From: Paraburkholderia sp. PREW-6R
GTDB taxonomy: Bacteria > Pseudomonadota > Gammaproteobacteria > Burkholderiales > Burkholderiaceae
Direction: 5' to 3'
Assembly (NCBI RefSeq): GCF_039621805.1
Contig: NZ_CP155073.1
Span: 62,001-126,000 of the forward strand
Length of the DNA stretch: 64,000 nucleotides
Positions 56,179-64,000 of the stretch are shown piece by piece; the first letter of the stretch is position 1, and the number at the start of each line of letters is the position of its first letter. Both the position numbers and the translations under genes were made by a program. The notes beneath the pieces were generated by a model. It was not told the origin of the DNA. It saw only the letters and a program-made list of their open reading frames with translations, and did not search any database.

Positions 56179-57816
56179 CTACACCGCCGGACGGCTGGAA
56201 GCCAGCACGGCCAGATCGTTCGCCACGCTCGTGAGTACAGACTCCCATTCGTTGAACTCGCGCTGCCGGTAAAGCGTCGTACCCGGATACCAGGGGCTGT
56301 CTGTCCGGTCGAGCAGCCAGACCCAATGCGGATTGACGTCGAGCAGCACCCAGGTGCGCTGGCCCAAGGCGCCGCTCAGATGAGCGACCGACGTGCATAC
56401 GCTAATGACGAGATCGAGCGCGCTGATGAATGCGGCGGTGTCGTCGAAACTGGTGAACTCTGCCGTGTGGTCGGTCATATCCAGTCCGGCTGCCCGTGCC
56501 GCCGCGACGTCCGCGTCCGCGCCGGGCTGCAAGGAATAGAACGCCACGTTCGGCGTGCCACGCAAGTGCGCCGCATAGCGCTCCCAGCCCACGCGCCGGA
56601 ATGGATTACGTTGATGGCCGTGGCTCCCGGTCCATGTCAGCCCGACCTTCAGCCGAATTTCGCCGGCCAGCCGCTTTCGCCATGACTCGACGGCCGCCGC
56701 GTCCGCGCGGAGATACGGCGTTGCGGCGGGAATCGTGTGTTCGCGCGTGTCGAAGATCAGCGGCAGGCTGAGCAGCGGAACCTCGTAGTCGAATGGCGGC
56801 AGCGACTCGACGCCGCCACCCGCCGAGTACTCGTCCACATGATTGCCCAGGCTGCGCACGAGCAGCGCGCCCATTTGCGGAAACGAGTTCCATGCGAGGC
56901 GACCACCCTCGCGATGCACGCGCTCGCCCAGCATAGGCAGATAGCGGCAGAACTGCAGCAGGTCGCCCATGCCTTGTTCGCCCCAGACGAGCAGCGTCTT
57001 GCCGGCAAGCGCTTCGCCGCGCCAGGTCGGTTTCGGCAGGACCGGGCGCTGGCCGGCCAGTTCGGAAGCACCCTCCCAGCGAGCCTCGTGAGACGGCCAG
57101 CCGTGCGCGTAGTCGCCGCGCACCAGTTGCACCATCGAAAGATTGGAGCGCATGGCCGGATTCTCGGGCGCCAGTTCACACGCTGTTTGCGCTTCCTGGA
57201 AGGCCTCGTCCCAGCGTTGCGCCTCACGCAGCGTCAGCGCATAGTTGTTGTGCGCCTGCGCGCTGTGCGGCGCGCTTTGCACGGCCTTCAAACCGGCTTC
57301 CAGCGCTGCCGGCAAATTCATGTGCAGACGGTAGGCAGTAGTGAGGTTGGTCCACGCATCGCCGTCGCTGGGGTCTGCCCGGACAGCGCTTTCGAGTAGC
57401 GAGAACTGCTCGCTCGAGCTACCGTCGGTGTGCATCAGCGCAGCGGCGAGATTGTTGCGCAGCCGTGGAAAAGCCGGCTCGATGGCGAACGCGCGCCGAT
57501 AAGGTGCGACCGCTTCCACGTGACGGCCGGCCAGCTGCAGCGTATAGCCAAGGCGGAAGTGCGCGGATGCATGGTCGGGTGCGAGCTGGGCAATAATGGC
57601 GGCGAGCTCGACTGCTTCGTCATGACGCCGCTCTTCGATCAGAGACTGGATCAGCGAATACAGTGATGCATCGTCGAGTGGATGACGTTGCGCCGCTGCC
57701 TGAAGGCTTTCGGCCTCGCGTTGCGCCGCTTTGTCCCGACGGGCCGCTAATGCCTCTTTGAGAAAAGTCAGGAAAGCTGATGAGGTGTCAGCCTCGCGGG
57801 CGGAAGTCGATGGCAT
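56179..57816 (-). CDS. TPR protein with C-terminal glycosyltransferase domain
   Basis: A 545-residue protein. Residues 35-240 form about six TPR helical repeats (DHASAHFRLGYTLQLAGRHVEAV, SAQAHNNYALTLREAQRWDEAF). The C-terminal half (about 275-540) has a glycosyltransferase B fold of the heptosyltransferase/OGT-related kind: LLVWGEQGMGDLLQFCRYLPML, VGLTWTGSHGHQRNPFRR, and the nucleotide-sugar end motif DLVISVCTSVAHLSGALGQRTWVLL. The layout resembles bacterial OGT-like enzymes. Acceptor and sugar are unknown. No surface-polysaccharide genes adjoin it. ATG 57816 is used; a start at 57885 is possible. Confidence 0.82.
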   Translation of the reverse strand: MPSTSAREADTSSAFLTFLKEALAARRDKAAQREAESLQAAAQRHPLDDASLYSLIQSLIEERRHDEAVELAAIIAQLAPDHASAHFRLGYTLQLAGRHVEAVAPYRRAFAIEPAFPRLRNNLAAALMHTDGSSSEQFSLLESAVRADPSDGDAWTNLTTAYRLHMNLPAALEAGLKAVQSAPHSAQAHNNYALTLREAQRWDEAFQEAQTACELAPENPAMRSNLSMVQLVRGDYAHGWPSHEARWEGASELAGQRPVLPKPTWRGEALAGKTLLVWGEQGMGDLLQFCRYLPMLGERVHREGGRLAWNSFPQMGALLVRSLGNHVDEYSAGGGVESLPPFDYEVPLLSLPLIFDTREHTIPAATPYLRADAAAVESWRKRLAGEIRLKVGLTWTGSHGHQRNPFRRVGWERYAAHLRGTPNVAFYSLQPGADADVAAARAAGLDMTDHTAEFTSFDDTAAFISALDLVISVCTSVAHLSGALGQRTWVLLDVNPHWVWLLDRTDSPWYPGTTLYRQREFNEWESVLTSVANDLAVLASSRPAV

Positions 57817-57944
57817 GATGGGCTGCACGGCGAAAGGATGAGTAACAAAGCCATAGCGTTCTGTACCGCTATCGCAAAAACCCAATGGTAAAGACGCGAG
57901 GCCAGGAAGTAAGTCGGAATAGTCTGAACAGGTAAACTGAAGTC

Positions 57945-59255
57945 ATGCACCGTATAACCAACACCGGCCGCGTCAATCTGGGTCATCTGTTCTGGCTGCG
58001 CAGCCTGGCGATCATCGGTCAGCTTATGACGATCGCGTTCGTACAGATCTTCATCGGTGTGACTTTGCCGTTGCCGGCCATGCTGCTCGTCATCTCGCTC
58101 GAAGTCGTGTTCAACGGGCTCACCTGGTGGCGCGTGGCCCAGCAGCGGCCCGAATCCAACATGGAGCTGTTCGGGCAAATCTGGGTCGATCTCGGCGCAC
58201 TTTCCGCACTGCTGTTCCTGTCCGGCGGCACCACCAATCCGTTCGTTTCGCTGTACCTGCCGTCTCTGGCAATTGCCGCCGCCGTGCTGCCGTGGCCTCT
58301 CATGGCGTGGCTCGCCGCATTCGCCGTCGCCTGTTACGCCGTGCTCGGCTTCGACTCCGTGCCACTCAATCTCGAGAATCCGGCCAACCTGTTCGACTAC
58401 TACCGCGCCGGCATGTGGGTCAACTTCATGGTCAGCGTCGGGCTGATTGCATGGTTCGTCGCGCGCATGTCACGCGCGCTGCGGCTACGTGACGCAGCGC
58501 TCGGAGACGCGCAGCAGCGCTTGCTTCACGACGAACGGGCCGTCGCGCTGGGCGTCCAGGCAGCCACCGTCGCTCACGAAATCGGCACGCCTCTGTCTAC
58601 AATTGCAATGCTGTCCGAGGAACTGCGCGACGCCGCCCGTACCGATCAGGGCCTCGCACCCTATCGCGCCGATCTCGAACTGCTCGAACAGCAAATGACG
58701 CTGTGCACGTCGGCGCTGGCGCGCTTGCGCAGCCGCGCATCCACGGCGACGAACCGGCAGCCGGTGTCGGAGTGGCTCGAATCGTTCGCCGAGCAATGGC
58801 GCCTGCGACATCCGCATGTGAAATTCGAGCGGATCGGCGTGCCGCCTGCGGACGTCAGTCTGGACGACACCGTTGCGGTCAGCCAGATCCTGACGATCCT
58901 GCTCGATAACGCCGCGCGCGCAAGCCGCGACCATGTCACGCTGGCCTGCACGCTGACAGATCGCGTCGATCAGATCATGTTCGAGGTGTGCGACGCCGGA
59001 CCCGGCATCCCGGCCGCGCTGCGCGGCTCGCTTGGCACGATGCCAGTGGAAAGCACGCAGGGCGGCCACGGCGTGGGGCTGTATCTGGCGTTTTCAGCGG
59101 CAGCGCGTCTGCGCGGATCGATCGAACTGACCGACGTCAGCCCGATCAAGCCGCGAGGCACGCGCGCCGTGTTGACGCTGCCGCTCGCGGGACGCAAATT
59201 TTCTGGCAAGGGCCGCCAAGGCGCTGCGCCATCCAACACGGAGAAACAGGCATGA
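57945..59255 (+). CDS. regB: Redox sensor histidine kinase RegB/PrrB-type
   Basis: A 436-residue kinase with five to six N-terminal membrane helices. The quinone-binding loop GGTTNPF (near residue 95) and the H-box AHEIGTPLSTIA with His211 are hallmarks of RegB/PrrB/ActS kinases, which sense respiratory redox state. Cys254 in QMTLCTSAL lies where the redox-active cysteine of RegB is expected. ATPase motifs ILLDNAARAS, DAGPGIP and GGHGVGLYLAFS are present. Coupled to regA by an ATGA overlap. Confidence 0.93.
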   Translation: MHRITNTGRVNLGHLFWLRSLAIIGQLMTIAFVQIFIGVTLPLPAMLLVISLEVVFNGLTWWRVAQQRPESNMELFGQIWVDLGALSALLFLSGGTTNPFVSLYLPSLAIAAAVLPWPLMAWLAAFAVACYAVLGFDSVPLNLENPANLFDYYRAGMWVNFMVSVGLIAWFVARMSRALRLRDAALGDAQQRLLHDERAVALGVQAATVAHEIGTPLSTIAMLSEELRDAARTDQGLAPYRADLELLEQQMTLCTSALARLRSRASTATNRQPVSEWLESFAEQWRLRHPHVKFERIGVPPADVSLDDTVAVSQILTILLDNAARASRDHVTLACTLTDRVDQIMFEVCDAGPGIPAALRGSLGTMPVESTQGGHGVGLYLAFSAAARLRGSIELTDVSPIKPRGTRAVLTLPLAGRKFSGKGRQGAAPSNTEKQA

Positions 59256-59794
59256 GCGAAATGAAGTTTCTGGTAATCGACGACGACGAGGTGTTCTCCG
59301 GCATCCTCGCGCGTGGTTTGACCCGGCGCGGTTACACGGTCAGCGAGGCGCACAATGCAGAGGAGGCCATCAGGCTCGCCAATCAGCAGAAGTTCAGCCA
59401 GATCACCGTGGACCTGCATCTGGGCAACGACTCCGGCCTCACGCTCGTCGCGCCGTTGCGCGATCTGCAGCCCGATGCGCGCATGCTGGTGCTCACGGGC
59501 TATGCGAGCATCGCGACGGCGGTTCAGGCGGTGAAAGACGGCGCGGATAACTATCTTGCCAAGCCGGCCAATGTCGAGACGATTCTGTCCGCGCTCCAGG
59601 CCGAGGCAAGCGCATTGCAGGCGGACGAGGCGATCGAGCATCCCGCGCCGCTCTCGGTGGCGCGTCTTGAGTGGGAGCATATTCAGCGTGTGCTAGCTGA
59701 GCACGGCGGCAACATTTCGGCCACTGCGCGTGCGCTGAACATGCACCGGCGGACATTGCAGCGCAAGCTGGCGAAGCGGCCCGTGAAGCAGTAG
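59252..59794 (+). CDS. regA: Redox response regulator RegA/PrrA-type
   Basis: A 180-residue regulator: receiver domain with the DDDE pocket, Asp54 in ITVDLHLGNDSG, and a C-terminal Fis-type helix-turn-helix (GGNISATARALNMHRRTLQRKLAKRPV) almost identical in pattern to RegA/ActR. It is expected to control respiratory and carbon/nitrogen genes in response to oxygen. ATG 59252 overlaps the regB stop. A strong terminator follows. Confidence 0.93.
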   Translation: MSEMKFLVIDDDEVFSGILARGLTRRGYTVSEAHNAEEAIRLANQQKFSQITVDLHLGNDSGLTLVAPLRDLQPDARMLVLTGYASIATAVQAVKDGADNYLAKPANVETILSALQAEASALQADEAIEHPAPLSVARLEWEHIQRVLAEHGGNISATARALNMHRRTLQRKLAKRPVKQ

Positions 59795-59843
59795 GCCGCG
59801 CCCCATTCATGCCGTGCATAAGCGCATCGGCATGGCTGAATGC

Positions 59844-59879
59844 AAAACGGGCTGCCCTGATAAGGCAGCCCGTTTTTTT
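59844..59879 (+). terminator. Terminator of regB-regA
   Basis: Arms AAAACGGGCTGCC (59844-59856) and GGCAGCCCGTTTT (59864-59876) around a seven-base loop, ending in a T run, 49 bases after the regA stop. Confidence 0.93.
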
Positions 59880-59952
59880 GACACGGCCGACGTCGCGTGC
59901 ACCGGCAACGCCTCGCGTTACCTGCTGGCAACGCGAGCACACCGGTCCGACT

Positions 59953-61299
59953 TCACAGCACGTATCGCGACAGATCCTCGTCTTCCGCCACTTCATTCAG
60001 CGCCTTGTCGACATACGCCGCGTCGATCTGCACCGCCTTGCCCGAATGATTGCCGGCCGAAAACGAGACCTCTTCCAGCAGCTTTTCGATCACCGTGTAA
60101 AGGCGCCGCGCGCCAATGTTTTCCGTTTTTTCATTCACGGAAAACGCGATCTCGGCGAGACGGCGAATGCCGTCATCGGCGAATTCGAGGTGCACGTCTT
60201 CGGTGGCGAGCAGTGCCTGGTATTGCTTGACAAGGCTTGCGTCCGTGGACACCAGGATCGATTCGAAATCATTCACGGACAACGAATCCAGTTCAACGCG
60301 AATCGGGAAGCGGCCCTGCAGTTCCGGAATCAGATCGCTCGGCTTGGCGAGATGAAACGCGCCGCTCGCGATGAACAGAATATGGTCGGTCTTGACCATG
60401 CCGTACTTCGTGTTGATCGTGGTGCCTTCCACGAGCGGCAGCAGGTCGCGCTGCACACCCTGACGCGACACTTCGCCGCCGCCGGCCTCGCTGCGCGACG
60501 CGATCTTGTCGATCTCGTCAAGGAACACAATGCCGTTCTGTTCGACGTTCTGCACGGCTTTGGTTTTCACCTCTTCGTCGTTGAGCATCTTGCCCGCTTC
60601 TTCGTCGGTGAGAACCTTCAGCGCTTCTTTCACCTTCATCTTGCGACGCGTTTTCTTGCCGCCGCCGATGTTCGCGAACATGGAACGGATCTGCTCGGTC
60701 ATGTCTTCCATGCCCGGCGGCCCCATGATGTCCATGCCAACCTGCGGCTGTTCGACGTCGAGTTCAATCTCCTTGTCGTCGAGCAGCCCTTCACGCAGAC
60801 GTTTGCGGAACGTTTGACGCGTGGTGCCGCCTTCGTCGGCGGTATCCGTGGCACTCGTGCTCGCGCCAAAACCGACAGGGCGCGCGCTCGGCAGCAGAAT
60901 GTCGAGAATGCGGTCTTCGGCCTGATCTTCGGCCTTCGTCCGCACTTTGCGCATTTCCGTTTCACGCGTCTGCTTGACCGAGATTTCGATCAGGTCGCGC
61001 ACGATGCTGTCCACATCGCGGCCCACGTAGCCCACTTCCGTGAATTTGGTCGCTTCGATCTTGATGAACGGCGCGTCCGCCAGCTTGGCCAGACGCCGTG
61101 CGATTTCGGTCTTGCCGACGCCGGTCGGTCCGATCATCAATATGTTCTTCGGCGTGATTTCCTGACGCAGCGGCTCCTCGACCTGCTGACGCCGCCAGCG
61201 GTTGCGCAGCGCAACGGCAACCGCTTTTTTCGCGCGGCCTTGACCGATGATGTGTTTGTCGAGTTCCGAGACGATCTCGGCAGGGGTCATGGTGCTCAT
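59953..61299 (-). CDS. hslU: ATP-dependent protease ATPase subunit HslU
   Basis: A 448-residue AAA+ unfoldase that feeds proteins to HslV. Walker A GPTGVGKT lies near residue 58, Walker [10 protein letters not shown] near 250, with the inserted I-domain between. ATG 61299 has AAGGA upstream and follows the hslV stop by nine bases; ATG 61290 (MTPAEIV) is an alternative. Confidence 0.96.
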   Translation of the reverse strand: MSTMTPAEIVSELDKHIIGQGRAKKAVAVALRNRWRRQQVEEPLRQEITPKNILMIGPTGVGKTEIARRLAKLADAPFIKIEATKFTEVGYVGRDVDSIVRDLIEISVKQTRETEMRKVRTKAEDQAEDRILDILLPSARPVGFGASTSATDTADEGGTTRQTFRKRLREGLLDDKEIELDVEQPQVGMDIMGPPGMEDMTEQIRSMFANIGGGKKTRRKMKVKEALKVLTDEEAGKMLNDEEVKTKAVQNVEQNGIVFLDEIDKIASRSEAGGGEVSRQGVQRDLLPLVEGTTINTKYGMVKTDHILFIASGAFHLAKPSDLIPELQGRFPIRVELDSLSVNDFESILVSTDASLVKQYQALLATEDVHLEFADDGIRRLAEIAFSVNEKTENIGARRLYTVIEKLLEEVSFSAGNHSGKAVQIDAAYVDKALNEVAEDEDLSRYVL

Positions 61300-61308
61300 C
61301 GTGGGTCC

Positions 61309-61845
61309 TTACTCGATCGTCTCGATGACGCGGTTATGGTTCGTGTAGATGCACATGTCGCCGGCAATTTCCAGCGACTTCTCCACGATTTCGCGGGGCG
61401 ACAGTTCGGTGTTCTGAGCCAACGCAATTGCGGCGGCCTGCGCGTACGAGCCGCCGGAGCCGATCGCACAGATGCCGCCCTCGGGGTCGAGCACGTCGCC
61501 GTTACCGGTGATCACGAGCGTGGTGGTAGCGTCGGCGGTGATCAGCATGGCCTCCAGCCGGCGCAGCATGCGGTCGGTGCGCCAGTCTTTCGCCAGTTCC
61601 ACAGCGGCGCGCGTGAGATTGCCCTGATGTTTTTCCAGCTTCGCTTCGAAGCGGTCGAGCAGTGAGAAGGCGTCGGCGGTGCCGCCGGCGAAGCCGACCA
61701 GTACCTTGCCGTTGTAAATGCGCCGGACCTTCTTCGCACCGCCCTTCATCACGATGTTGCCCAGTGTGACCTGGCCGTCGCCGCCTAGCGCGACCTTGTT
61801 GCCGCGGCGCACGGAGACGATCGTCGTGCCGTGAAATTGCTCCAT
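61309..61845 (-). CDS. hslV: ATP-dependent protease subunit HslV
   Basis: A 178-residue threonine protease, the bacterial homologue of proteasome beta subunits. The catalytic threonine is Thr7 in [14 protein letters not shown], implying removal of a six-residue propeptide. [11 protein letters not shown] near residue 130 is the conserved late motif. AAAGGA precedes the ATG. First gene of hslVU. Confidence 0.96.
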   Translation of the reverse strand: MEQFHGTTIVSVRRGNKVALGGDGQVTLGNIVMKGGAKKVRRIYNGKVLVGFAGGTADAFSLLDRFEAKLEKHQGNLTRAAVELAKDWRTDRMLRRLEAMLITADATTTLVITGNGDVLDPEGGICAIGSGGSYAQAAAIALAQNTELSPREIVEKSLEIAGDMCIYTNHNRVIETIE

Positions 61846-61958
61846 ATGCGTTCCTTTTGCAAAACGGGTAGGACGCGGCAGCGCACTGCGCCACCGCCAG
61901 AATCCTGAAAGCGGACGGCGCGCAACGTGGCGCGCTCGTACAGCGCATGTCCGGTTTA

Positions 61959-61985
61959 TTTTAGGGCGTGCGCGGTCATATCAAG
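61959..61985 (-). promoter_or_regulatory. Sigma-32 (RpoH) promoter of hslVU
   Basis: On the minus strand CTTGATA (61979-61985), then 12 bases, then CCCTAAAA (61959-61966). This fits the heat-shock pattern CTTGAAA-N11-15-CCCCATNT well at -35 and moderately at -10. It lies about 115 bases before hslV, as expected for a heat-shock operon with a structured leader. Confidence 0.55.
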
Positions 61986-62106
61986 AGCCGGCAAATGGCA
62001 TAAGGCAAAAAACCGCGTGCAAAAGAAAAAAGGCGCACGGAGCACCGTGCGCCTCTCGACGAAGCAGCGTATCTGGGCGCGGAGCCGAAGCCGCGCCGTC
62101 TGGCGT

Positions 62107-62526
62107 TCAGTCGCCGAACAGCTTCTGGCGCAATTCGCGGCGTTCCTGCGCTTCCAGCGACAGCGTGGCTGTGGGCCGGGCAAGCAGACGCGGAATGCCG
62201 ATCGGCTCGCCGGTCTCTTCGCACCAGCCGTAATCGCCGGAATCGATCCGCGCGATCGACTGCTGCACTTTTTTCAGCAGCTTGCGTTCGCGGTCGCGCG
62301 TGCGCAGTTCCAGCGCATGCTCTTCCTCGATCGTTGCGCGGTCGGCCGGGTCCGGCACGATTACCGTTTCGCGCAGGTTCTCGGTCGTCTGGCCGGCATT
62401 GCGGAGAATGTCCGCCTGCAGCTGTTCGAGCTTGTTCTTGAAGAAGGCGAGCTGATCCTCATTCATGTAATCCTTGTCGCTCATCTTCAGGATTTCGGCT
62501 TCGGTCAAGAGTCGTTTCGTCGTCAT
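62107..62526 (-). CDS. dksA: RNA polymerase-binding transcription factor DksA (zinc-poor type)
   Basis: A 139-residue DksA, which with ppGpp adjusts transcription from the RNA polymerase secondary channel. The coiled-coil tip DPADRA (D59, D62, A64) needed for activity is intact. Of the four zinc-finger cysteines of E. coli DksA only one remains, C102 in YGWCEETGEPIG; the others are threonine, serine and alanine (TLSLEAQE). It is thus the zinc-independent kind seen in DksA2 and in Rhodobacter DksA. ATG 62526 is preferred over longer frames. Confidence 0.93.
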   Translation of the reverse strand: MTTKRLLTEAEILKMSDKDYMNEDQLAFFKNKLEQLQADILRNAGQTTENLRETVIVPDPADRATIEEEHALELRTRDRERKLLKKVQQSIARIDSGDYGWCEETGEPIGIPRLLARPTATLSLEAQERRELRQKLFGD

Positions 62527-63209
62527 CTGGCTTGCTTCTTCAATGTGAGGCAGAACACTCGCGTGATGCCCGCACTTTCGTATTGCCCGCAAAGGCGCCT
62601 CTGGACGCGGAGCGCGAGGGCGGGCACGGACGATAAACTGTCGTGACGCCGAAGCGCCTGGCGCCCACACGCCGAGCGTCGCAACGCCGGGCGTCGCCAC
62701 GCCAATGCGGGGCCGAACTCCTCTGGAAACCGATTCTCAAATGCTCCTGAGGTATTGCTTGCCGGCAGCGCGCCTTTTTCAGGCGGGATCAGACGGCATT
62801 GTCGGCGGGTTCCCCGGACTAGATTTTCCGGCGCCGTTTCAGGCCCGGCGCAGGATACGCGCTGACCGGGCAATTCTTTGTCATTCTCCAGTGGGCACGT
62901 ATTGTAACTGAATCACAATCCGGCACCGCAAGTCATGAAAATCCCCGCGCGGTGCACCGATATCCCGAAAATATAACGCGCGCAGAACCAAAAAGCGATG
63001 GTCGTGCACGCATTAATACAGCAGGGTTTTCACGCGTTTTTCACACGCCCGACTTTTCAACCGCCTTGCAGCGGCAACCCGGCATTCACATGCGATTCAG
63101 CGCAGACGAATCAACGGCGTGCTGTGCAGGCGACGCTCGCTTCGAGCCCATCAGCACGGCGTGTGCCACGCATGAGGGGCCGAAGCGGCGGGGGAGGCGC
63201 TACCTCGCG
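62527..63209. other. Long gap between dksA and COG0523 GTPase gene
   Basis: A 683-base region with no convincing gene. It holds a tandem 15-base repeat ACGCCGAGCGTCGCA/ACGCCGGGCGTCGCC (62669-62698), a small stem CGCCT-GAAAA-AGGCG on the minus strand near 62778-62792, and an inverted repeat ATTGT/ACAAT around 62898-62916. No Zur box was recognised. Part is presumably the dksA promoter and leader. Confidence 0.45.
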
Positions 63210-64000
63210 TCAGGCGAGGCAGGCGTCGAGACCGTCGGTGATCAAGTCTTTCGGCAGTTCGATGCCGATGAACACCATCTTGTTGGTTTTCTTCTCAGCG
63301 GGCTGCCATTTTGCGGCGAGGTCACTGCCCATCATCTGATGCACGCCCTGAAACACCACCTTGCGGTCCACGCCCTTCATGTACAGCACGCCCTTGTAGC
63401 GCAACAGGTGCTCGCCGTAAATCTGCAGAATGCCGCCGAGGAAATCTTCGAGCTTGTTCGGATCGAACGGACGATCGCTGCGATAGACGAACGACTTGAT
63501 CTTGTCGTCATGGTGCGCGTGATGGTGATGCGCATGATCGTGGCCTTCGTGCGCACACTGGCCGTGGTCGTGATCGCAATCCGCGTGATCGTGGCCGTGG
63601 TCATCGTGCGTATGGCCGTGTTCGTCATGCGCGTGGGCATGGCTGTGCGCATGCTCGTCCTCGACGAGGAAATCCGGGTCGATTTCCAGCTTCGAGTTCA
63701 GATTGAAGCCGCGCAGATCGAAAATTTCCTTGATATCCGCGTCGCCGAAATTCACGACCTTGATCGTGGCTTTCGGATTCATATGCAGCAGACGGTGGCG
63801 CAAATCGCCAATGTGCTTTTCGTCGACCAGATCGGCCTTGGTAATGAACAGTCGATCCGCGAACCCGACCTGGCGCTGTACGACCTCATGCTCGTCCAGC
63901 TGATGATTCGCGTGCTTCGCGTCCACCAGCGTGATGATCGCGTCGAGCAGGAATTCGCTCGCGATCTGGTCGTCCATGAAAAACGTCTGCGCAACCGGGC
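63210..64000 (-). CDS. COG0523 (CobW/YjiA) GTPase, His-rich, N-terminus off the window
   Basis: The C-terminal 260 residues or so of a G3E-family metal-trafficking GTPase. It is cut by the right edge, so the P-loop is not seen. VVQRQVGFADRLFITKADLV carries the NKxD-like guanine motif (here TKAD). A histidine/aspartate-rich stretch (HAHSHAHAHDEHGHTHDDHGH and more, about 40 residues, coded near 63510-63660) is a metal-binding loop. A CobW C-terminal domain (LEDFLGGILQIYGEHLLRYKGVLYMKGVD) follows. The frame continues upstream as PVAQTFF. Zinc delivery or storage is the likely role. Confidence 0.9.
   Translation of the reverse strand, partial: PVAQTFFMDDQIASEFLLDAIITLVDAKHANHQLDEHEVVQRQVGFADRLFITKADLVDEKHIGDLRHRLLHMNPKATIKVVNFGDADIKEIFDLRGFNLNSKLEIDPDFLVEDEHAHSHAHAHDEHGHTHDDHGHDHADCDHDHGQCAHEGHDHAHHHHAHHDDKIKSFVYRSDRPFDPNKLEDFLGGILQIYGEHLLRYKGVLYMKGVDRKVVFQGVHQMMGSDLAAKWQPAEKKTNKMVFIGIELPKDLITDGLDACLA

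Noticed and set aside
59809..61665. A 618-codon open frame antisense to hslU and hslV
   Set aside because: HslU and HslV are intact opposite it; this is a codon-structure shadow.
62890..62930. Zur box near dksA
   Set aside because: The ATTGT/ACAAT repeat lacks the TGTTATA-type Zur consensus and is nearly 400 bases from the dksA start.

Overview
The window is GC-rich, densely coded bacterial chromosome of the Burkholderia/Paraburkholderia type (betaproteobacteria). This is inferred from gene content and order: mreBCD-mrdA-rodA divergent from gatCAB, metX-metW behind a SAM-II riboswitch, slmA, regB/regA, hslV-hslU, and DksA beside a COG0523 GTPase. It reads as core primary chromosome with one accessory patch at the left edge. 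No insertion sequence, prophage or CRISPR array was seen.

Layout. (1) 1-2.3 kb: a retron-type reverse transcriptase, broken by a one-base frameshift and cut by the window edge. Behind it lies an unusual non-coding stretch with two perfect DnaA boxes, five GTTATC hexamers and an AT-rich palindromic segment, then a GyrI-like protein. (2) 2.3-7.1 kb: ethanolamine use. EutBC makes acetaldehyde, and a convergent acetaldehyde dehydrogenase plus DUF779 protein, behind a sigma-54 promoter, would oxidise it. (3) 7.2-14.6 kb: a CadR/PbrR-like MerR regulator with a clear operator, a small zinc ribbon protein, DbpA, a YbdL-like aminotransferase, a periplasmic binding protein, tRNA-Lys, a thioesterase, a patatin and a 2-hydroxyacid dehydrogenase. 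(4) 14.6-28.8 kb: GTP-type PEP carboxykinase, a LysR regulator, topoisomerase III, thioredoxin, DprA, then def-fmt-lysE-htpX-rsmB.

(5) 28.2-31.9 kb: an overlapping operon rsmB-DUF4390-NtrY-like kinase-response regulator; the regulator has an NtrX-like receiver and Fis domain but no AAA+ domain. (6) 32-36 kb: tRNA-Phe, queC-queE-queD (7-carboxy-7-deazaguanine and preQ0 synthesis), an HpcH/HpaI aldolase and a Sel1 repeat protein. (7) 36-46.4 kb: the rod-shape operon mreB-mreC-mreD-mrdA-rodA, divergent from gatC-gatA-gatB. (8) 46.5-52.7 kb: PPK2, exonuclease III, an M48 protease coupled to an AmpG-like permease, and metW-metX with the riboswitch.

(9) 53-64 kb: slmA overlapping a pyrimidine 5'-nucleotidase, argB, a cysteine-rich CWC protein, a TPR-glycosyltransferase, regB-regA, hslV-hslU (with a sigma-32-like promoter), a DksA lacking most zinc-finger cysteines, and the C-terminal part of a His-rich COG0523 GTPase running off the right edge.

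Most genes are ordinary housekeeping. The parts most worth checking are the frameshifted retron-type RT and its origin-like flank, the MerR operator with no transporter beside it, the SAM-II riboswitch with an inserted hairpin, and the NtrX-like regulator without its ATPase.
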